Assembly (NCBI GenBank): GCA_002917775.1
Contig: KZ627157.1
Span: 698,886 to 762,885 of the forward strand
Direction: 5' to 3'
DNA: 64,000 nt
DNA from: Glaciozyma antarctica PI12
Lineage: Eukaryota > Basidiomycota > Microbotryomycetes > Kriegeriales > Camptobasidiaceae
Shown: in pieces, positions 57,609-64,000 of the stretch
How the letters are laid out: every line of letters begins with the position of its first letter
Position numbering within the stretch: position 1 is the stretch's first letter
Made by a program: the position numbers and the translations under genes
The notes under the pieces: model-generated
What the model was told of the DNA's origin: nothing
What the model saw: the letters and a program-made list of their open reading frames with translations, nothing else
Database searches by the model: none

Positions 57609-58609
57609 TCGTTGTGGATTGGACGGTTTTTTGTGTGCTGTAGCCTGTTTTCATTAATGCATAGTCTTAACGAAGCGCGCTTCCAGGGAGGGAGAGCGAC
57701 GTTGTAGAGCTCTGAAGATTGCCAGCAGGGGGGGATCTGCTGAGGAGGAGCGAGCGAGCGAGCGAGAGTCGAAAGGCGTTTGCGAAGCAAGGCTCTCCGG
57801 GTCGAGTGGACACGAATCCGTCTCGCGCCTCTTCGACGAACTCGGAGAACGATCTGGTTGCGTTCACTCCACGCAATCGAGCCAGCAGCGAGCCTCTCTC
57901 GTCTGAATCACTCTCAGCGAGGACGCCAACGAGGCCAGGCGAGCAAAGAGGCGGCGCTTCCCTCGCTTCTTCTGCACTATCCCGACGCTTTAGCAGAGGT
58001 TTTGGCTTCGCTCCCTGCGAGCGAAGGACAACCTGGTGGAGGTGCGGAGCGGAGAGTACTACGTGGCGAGCCGACGCAGGTCGGATGCGGGAGAGCGGGT
58101 CGCGCGCGAGTTTGGGCTCGCTGAGGTGCGGAAAGAGGGGAGCAGAAGTCGGGAGGGGAGCAGCTTCCGGAGCAGGGAGAGAAAGGAGAGAAGCCTGTCC
58201 TTGAGGCGACGCTGCGAGGTCGAGCTCGAGCACGATTGCAGGCCCATCAGCTCTGCCTCCTCGCTCCGATAACACCTCCGTACTGCTAGCAGTTGCCCAC
58301 CACTCGTCTAGTGAGCTACTTGAAGCGGGTCGCGCAGTGGAGAGGTGGCGCGTGAGCCGGAGTGGTGGGCGCTTGAGCAGCGGACAGGAAGGTGGAAGGG
58401 CTGAAGTCGGGAAGCTGGGCGTGGAGGACAGGTGCAACGGCAAAGGAGGGCGCAAAGGTGAACCTGTTGGCGTCAGACTGAGAGGAGGTCGTTACGGGGG
58501 AGGGAGAAGGACAACAGCAGACCGACGCGGAGTCCGTCTCCCTTCTTCCGCCTCAAGCTCCTACCAGCCTCTCCTCGCACGCCTTCTCTGCACTTGCACG
58601 ACAGTAGGA
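57609..58609. other. Intergenic region with a long minus-strand frame lacking Met
   Basis: About 1 kb between two plus-strand genes. A minus-strand frame 57667-58455 runs 262 codons with protein-like composition (RLTRHLSTARPASSSSLDEW near its start resembles a mitochondrial leader), yet it contains no Met codon. A good acceptor (ctgacgccaacag, ending about 58470) sits just upstream, so the start could lie in an unseen first exon overlapping the next gene's 5' region. It has no recognised family. A short gagcgagc repeat is present near 57747-57765. Confidence 0.4.
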
Positions 58610-60801
58610 ATGGTACGAGCAGCTCTGAACTTTGCCCTCGTCGTCCTATGGATCGTTGCCGGTGCCGTGAGTTCGACGACCTCCGCTCCCCTTGCCAGCT
58701 GCCAGCGGAGCAACGCTGACCCTAGCCCCCTCCACAGTTCCAATACGGCTTCCACATCTCCGCTCTGAACGGCATCCAAGACTCCATCACCTGCGGAACC
58801 CTCCTCCTGCCTTCCGCTTCCTCTTTCCCCACTTGCGTCCAGATCAGCAAGTTCGGCTACGGAGTCCTCACCTCCAGCTTCACTATCGGAGGCTTGCTAT
58901 CGAGTATCTACACGGGAGCTATGGCGGATAAGCGCGGGAGGAAGGGGACAGCGACCATCGCGGCCGTGTTGACTGTTGTCGTGCGTTGTTTATCGCGCTT
59001 GAGGGAGGAGGTGGGGGAGCTGATTTCGCGGTGGTAGGGAGGCTGCATCATGGCGCTCTCATCGAGGCTATGGGCACTGGTGATGGGACGCGTCGTGATA
59101 GGACTGGGTGAGCTTACGCCGGGCTCTTTCGCAAGTCGCGTGCTGATGAACTCGCTTCAGCTTGCGGCATCTCGACGGTCCTTGTACCGCTGTTCTTGAG
59201 CGAAGTGGCACCCGTGGCGATACGTGGAAGCGTGGGTAAGCCGATTTCTGGCTCCGAATCCGCTCCGGCTCACGACGTCGCTCTCGCAGGCGTTTTGACG
59301 CAGCTCAGCATCTGCTTGGGGATCCTCCTCGCACAGGCTATCTCCAGTGCGTATGAATCCTCGCTGATGTCTCTGCTTTCACTCACACGATGCAGTTCCC
59401 CTCTCGAAGCCTGACACTGGACGTTGGCGCCTCATTCCGCTCGTTTCCGCTGCTCTCGCTCTCATCCAGGTGCGTGCGATCTTTCGAGCTTTCATGACTC
59501 GGCTCACGAGCGACGACGACAGCTTATCACCTCGGCCATCATGGTTGAGAGTCCGAAATGGCTTGCCGACAAGGGTGGGCGCGTTTTCGACGTCCCGTAC
59601 AGCGAGATCTACGGCGAGGAGGAGGCCGAAGGTGCGCTCTCTGTTCTTCCGCGCCCGGGGCTCTGCTGATGTTCGCTGCATCCTTCAGATTCTGCTGGAG
59701 CACTACTCGCGGAAAGACCTCATCGCGCGGAGGAAGAGCCCGAGGAGTCCCTCACGCTTCGCGAGGTGTTCAGCTCGAAGGAGGCATCCGTTAGACGTGG
59801 GTTGAAGGTGAGCTGCTCTCCTCATCACAAAATAATGTCCTAAGAGCGTCGCAGGTCATTCTCTTCAGCCAGCTGTTCCAACAAGCTTCAGGTCAGTCGA
59901 AATCTGTCTGCCGCTGCGAATTTCGCTGACCTTGCGATGCGCAGGCATCAATGCGGGTTCGTTGACTGCTCTTGCTCGCTGGTGAAGACGAAGCTCATGC
60001 ACGCTGTTCTTGCAGTGATGTACTACTCTACTCTCATCATGAGCACTATCTCGCCTTCGCGAGCCAAGTACATCGCGCTGTTCATCACGCTCGGTGAGTT
60101 CTGCTCGCCCTCTCTGCACGACGCCTTGCTGACCTCGCTCCTCACCAGTCAACCTCGTCATGACGCTCCCAGCAGTATACCTCATCGAGGTGAGCGATTC
60201 ACTCACTCCATACCAACGCAGCTGACAAGGTTTTGCCGCAGCGCCTTGGCCGACGGACGCTGCTCCTCAACTCGATGGCCGTCAGTCCTTTCTCTGCTAA
60301 TAATTTGCCCAACGAGGAGCTCACCAATTTACGTCGTCGCAGGCAATGGCCCTCTCCTCGTTGATTCTCGCCTGGGCGATCAACACCTCTCGACTTGTCC
60401 TCGCAGCGACGTTCATCGTCCTGTTCGTCGCATCCTTCTCGATAGGCCTTGGCCCGATCCCGTTCGTCCTGATGGGGGAGGCACCTCCGCCCAAAGTGAA
60501 TTTCCTCGTCAGCTCGTCGCTTCAAGCTTGCTTATCCTCGCTTGTGAGCAGGGACGGTCAGCGACGGCGAGCGTGGGGTTGGGGCTGAACTGGGCGGCCA
60601 ACTTTGCGATCGTGAGTGCCTTCCTCGCTTCATGAAGCAAACCTCTTGGAGCTTTCGCTGATTTTCGCTTAGGGACTTTTGTTCCTTCCCTTTCGAGACT
60701 GGTTGTCGGGAGGAGAGGAGGATCGCAGCGGGACTGTATTCTTCTTCTTCGCTGGAGTGTCTGCAGTGGGGTACGTTGTGCTCGCGCGCTTGGTGCAATG
60801 A
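58610..60801 (+). CDS. MFS sugar porter
   Basis: Twelve-helix transporter of the sugar porter family (GLUT/Hxt-like); the sugar is unknown. Signatures in order: FQYGFHISALNGIQDSI (helix 1), YTGAMADKRGRKGT (loop 2-3 GRR/GRK motif), LVMGRVVIGLACGISTVLVP, LFLSEVAPVAIRG (PESPR-like region follows as VESPKWLADKG), QLFQQASGINAVMYYST (sugar-binding helix 7, QQxSGxNxxxYYS), ERLGRRTLLLNSMA and IGLGPIPFVLMGE. Short introns throughout, the last coding block ending VGYVVLARLVQ. Start ATG 58610 and stop TGA 60799-60801. The cytosolic loop after helix 6 is Glu-rich and somewhat long. Confidence 0.9.
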
Positions 60802-61366
60802 GTTCGGATCCGCGTACTCTGCGATGTGCGTTCTGGTTCCGACTTGCGAGGCTGAGCAGCACCGCAAGGCGACGAACTTTGGGTGGAGGGTTTCCCAGAA
60901 TGGCCGAGCGTTTATCGTTTTAATCGTCTTACATTAGAAGATCGAACAACGTGGACACGTTTGAATCAGTCGTGTGCCTTTTGTTCTCGTGTCTCAGCGA
61001 TTGTCAACTTTGATTCTTTCGCCTTGTCTGCCGAGGAAAGAGCAGGGGAATACGCTGTGGACCTCTGGTGGGTCGTAGTTCCGCACGAAATGAAGAAGGA
61101 GAGCAAGTCTGGGGCTCTAGAGAAGAAGAAGAAGAAGAGCGAGCGAGGTCCCTAGCTCGAGACATAGTTCGAACTACGCCGTGCTCCCTCCAACTCTCTC
61201 GAAGTCTAAATTCCCGCTCAACCTCCAACTCTCCCCAGCAACCTCCCCTTCCCAGAGCTCCTTCCGCCGCCCGTACCTCTTAGCCCAACGGCCCCGTCCG
61301 CCCACAAACGCAACTGCGAGACTGCTGCGGTTAGCTAGCCCCTTGCGGACGTCTCTTTCTCTCAAG
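60802..61366. promoter_or_regulatory. Upstream region of the velvet gene
   Basis: 565 bp. An A-rich/G-rich stretch (gaagaagaagaagaag) lies near 61120-61140, then CT-rich sequence to the ATG. It holds the transporter 3' UTR and the velvet promoter. Nothing else recognisable. Confidence 0.4.
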
Positions 61367-63287
61367 ATGTGTGCTTCTCCCGCCGGCACCACCACCACCA
61401 CCACCAACGTGAAGAAAGGAGGAACGGAGGACTCTCTACCCAGGTACGGCCTTCCTCCTTCTCAGCAGTGCCGGCAGGAGGTCGACGACGAGGACAGGGG
61501 GCTGTCGCCGGCGTCAGCTCCGAGGGGTTGGATCTTGGGAGGAGCGTAGCTGACAGAGCTCTCTACGCGACAGTATGTACCAGCTCGACATGCAGCAACA
61601 GCCCAGACAGACGCGCGCGACTGGGAGTGGTGAGAAGGCGGACAGGCGACCCGTGGATCCTTCGGTCAGTAGCTCTTGTCCTCGCTCTTTTCACGGGAAG
61701 GAGGGGAGAGCTAACGATGGACGGTGCAGCCTATCGTTCGCCTTCGAATCAAGAAGCCTTCAGCGATGAAGAAGATGGGAGAGCTGGTTGACTCGGACTT
61801 TGTCTGCCCGACGTTGACGCACACGCTCTTCTGCTTCGCATCGCTCGTCGCGGGCGACAACGACAACGAGCTCTTCACCGTCACCGGATCCAAGAGCAAG
61901 CACGTTACTGGAAGCGTAGTCTCTTCTCTCTTTCATCTCAAGGACCAGAGCTGCTTCGTCTTTCCCGACTTGAGCTGTCGGGCCGAGGGGACGTTCCGGT
62001 TCAAGATGTCACTCTACGAACTGGTCGAGTGAGTCAAGTCGCTTTCTAAAGAAGGTATTGATGCTGATGCTACGTCTTGCGCGCAGAGAAGGAGTCTCGT
62101 TCTGCACCTCGATCTTCACGGCGCCGTTTCAGGGTGAGCAGATGGTGACTTGCGAAACATGACGCCGAGCTGATTGACGTGCAGTCTACTCCACCAATCG
62201 CTTTCCTGGGACGGTTCGTGAGTCAATGTCTTTGTTTCTTGCTGAAAAAGCGCACGCTGACCTCTTTCACCTTCGGCAGAATCGACCGAGCTTTCTCGGA
62301 ATTTGGCTTCGCAAGGACAGCGCCTGCGCGTTCGACGGCCGTTCAGGTACGTCCTCTTTCCGGCTCTTCCAGAACAAGTTTTGAACTAACGTTCTATCAG
62401 CAACGACGAAGAGAACAAGCCTTCTCGAACAAACTCACCGCCGGCGGCGTCGAAACCGTCCCAGCCTTCCGACCTTGTTCCCCCTCCTCGACCGTCAACG
62501 AAAAGCTTCATCCCCTACCACCCGCACCCTTCCCAATCTGACCCTTCGCAACGAAAGCGAGCTCGCCTTTCCGACCCCGTCGCCCCTATGCCCTCCTCGC
62601 AACCTCCGCGCGACCAACAACGTTACGACAACTCGACCGCACCCATCTGGCACAATAGCACAAGACCCTCTCCCCGGAACCCCGGCCTCGGAATCACCAT
62701 GCCCTACGCTGCGCCTCGTCTTCCTCCCGACGCCTACCCTCGATGTACCGGAGGTAGCGTCTACGACCGATCACCTCCAGCATACCCCTTCCCTCGAGCC
62801 CACCCCGCACCGCTTCCCCCGTACCTCGCACCTCCCACCCCCTTCTATTACGCCCAATCCAACGCGAAGCGCCAACACCAGCTGCAAGACACGCCTCGTC
62901 TCTCCCCCGTCGGACATCAAGTCCCCTACGGGCCCTCGGCCCTCCGTCCCCTCCAACTCTCTTCGACACTCGCGCTCCATGTCAAACATGAGCTACTCCT
63001 CGACCGCATCGAGCTATCACATGCAAGACTCGACTCAGCGAACCTTCCTCCCCACGCCCTCTCGCTCGCCGGATCTTCACTACGAGCGAGAGCGGTATCG
63101 GTTCCAGCAGCTGCATTCGCCACCGGAACCTCGGGCGAGGTCCGCGCCGGCGGAATCGGCGATGAGGACGGATGAGAAAGAGGAGCAGTGTGCGCCGCCG
63201 AGGTCGTTGGCGAGGCTGTTGGGCGAGGGGTCGAAGGAGGTTAAGGACAGTATTAGGGAGTTGGACCCGCAGGATTTTTTCTCGTGA
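61367..63287 (+). CDS. Velvet-domain regulator (VosA/VelB type), with one frame slip
   Basis: Velvet proteins are fungal DNA-binding regulators of development, spores and secondary metabolism, fold-related to Rel/NF-kB. The N-terminus contains a Thr run (TTTTTTNVKKGG). The domain reads MYQLDMQQQPRQTRATGSGE, KADRRPVDPSPIVRLRIKK, LVDSDFVCPTLTHTLFCFAS, TGSVVSSLFHLKDQSCFVFP, DLSCRAEGTFRFKMSLYELV and EGVSFCTSIFTAPFQVYSTN then RFPGT. A long Pro/Ser/His-rich tail follows, ending LGEGSKEVKDSIRELDPQDF. Within the tail the frame must slip by one base at the C5 run 62904-62908; removing one C reads RLSPSDIKSPTGPRP and continues to the stop at 63285-63287. The ATG is at 61367. Confidence 0.85.
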
Positions 63288-64000
63288 GGATGAGGTGAGT
63301 AGTTTGGAAGTGGGGCGACGGGACGATCCTGATGCGAGTTTCTTTGCTTCGCAGGCCCTTGGCACCCCTTTCGTTGTTTATAGCGGCGGTTGTAGTCGTT
63401 CATAGCTCGCATCTTGCACGCAGGCTTTTTGTTAATACCGCAGCACTTTCGATCCATGCGGCAGCGAGAGCTCTCTCCTTCGGTCGGCCGCAGCGGAGTT
63501 GGCTTCAGATTACACCTCGCTACGCTCCCCCCGCTCCTCCAGTTTCCCACAGTCCTCGACGATATTGTGCCCCACTTCGTTCCATCCTGCGGTCTCGTCG
63601 TTAGATTCAGCAAAGCGAAAGCAGCGCGAGGGAATGCACCGCAGGAGCGAGGGCTTGATGCTGCGATTCGTGAACTGGAGCGAGCGAAGGCTTGTCCTTG
63701 GCCACTTGCGGGTAGTTTTGAAGTAGACTGGGGTGAGGGATAGCGGAAGGGCGGAAATTGGCGCGAGATAATGAGAGAAAGGCGAGCAAGGAAGCAGGTG
63801 GGGAGCAAGGGTGTCGGCGAGACGCCTCAGCTTCAGGTGGGAGCGAGGGTGTCGGTGAGAGGCATCGGGCTCAGGTGAGAGGTACAGAGTCGTAAGACCT
63901 GCATGAGGAACCAGTCGTTGGCTGCTCATTCGACGCACACGAGAAGACCTCGCTCGCCACCTGGGAAACCCGCACCGCGCAGAGCACCCCAACCGTCGAA
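63288..64000. other. Downstream flank of the velvet gene
   Basis: 713 bp to the window edge. It holds the velvet 3' UTR, which may contain an intron. Minus-strand open frames (for example 63510-63992) look like low-complexity Arg/Ser/Pro translation and are not called. Confidence 0.4.
63795..63880. repeat. Imperfect tandem repeat, unit 38-39 bp
   Basis: Units start with caggtggg at 63795 and 63834 and a partial third starts at 63872 (caggtgag). Units 1 and 2 share gag(c/g)(a/g)agggtgtcgg and differ at scattered bases. Confidence 0.6.

Noticed and set aside
63510-63992. 160-codon minus-strand frame at the right edge
   Set aside because: Low-complexity Arg/Ser/Leu composition spanning a tandem repeat; no family and no splice support.

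Overview
The window is nuclear DNA of a GC-rich basidiomycete yeast, most like the red yeasts (Rhodotorula/Rhodosporidium, Pucciniomycotina). Genes are tightly packed on both strands and cut by many short introns (mostly 41-135 nt) with GTGCGT or GTGAGT donors, CTGAC or CTAAC branch sites about 10-20 nt before the acceptor, and CAG acceptors. I see no rRNA, tRNA, transposon or CRISPR array. Exon maps were read by eye from splice signals and family conservation, so small boundary errors are possible.

Layout. 0.3-2.4 kb (-): acyl-CoA delta-9 desaturase. 2.75-4.9 kb (-): macrodomain-sirtuin (SirTM) fusion with two in-frame stops and a frameshift. 5.2-13.4 kb: URM1 (+), a membrane SDR (-), BolA-like BOL2 (+), MsrA (-), ISD11 (-), a TatD hydrolase (+) and a coiled-coil protein (-). 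13.8-22 kb: MAF1 (-), cyclophilin A (+), a membrane M24 aminopeptidase (+) and a cytochrome b5-acyl-CoA dehydrogenase fusion (+). 23.6-27.6 kb (+): plasma-membrane H+-ATPase PMA1 behind a 1.7 kb upstream region. 28.3-38.1 kb: DIB1/Dim1 (-), a WD40 protein (+), GMP synthase (-), a Zn2Cys6 transcription factor (+) and a DUF2470 membrane protein (+). 38.3-43.5 kb: a Ser-rich, possibly Rsa3-like protein (+), mitochondrial pyruvate carrier MPC2 (-) and a low-complexity glycine-zipper protein (+). 43.5-52 kb: an SF1 RNA helicase (-), a TEN1-like OB-fold protein (+), homocysteine S-methyltransferase (-), QCR6 (+) and ELP5 (+). 52-63.3 kb (+): an FAD monooxygenase, a sulfate permease with STAS domain, an MFS sugar porter and a velvet regulator.

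Most genes are housekeeping. Loose themes are Fe-S and sulfur chemistry (ISD11, BOL2, MsrA, URM1, sulfate permease, homocysteine methyltransferase), wobble-uridine tRNA modification (URM1, ELP5) and mitochondrial energy metabolism (MPC2, QCR6). I see no sign that they form a functional cluster.

The most unusual items are the apparently broken macrodomain-SirTM gene with an 18-bp perfect hairpin in its first intron; four GC-AG introns in three genes; introns that split the MPC2 start codon (A|TG) and the PMA1 stop codon (T|AA); and repeated one-base frame slips, mostly at homopolymer runs, which look like residual sequencing errors but need checking.
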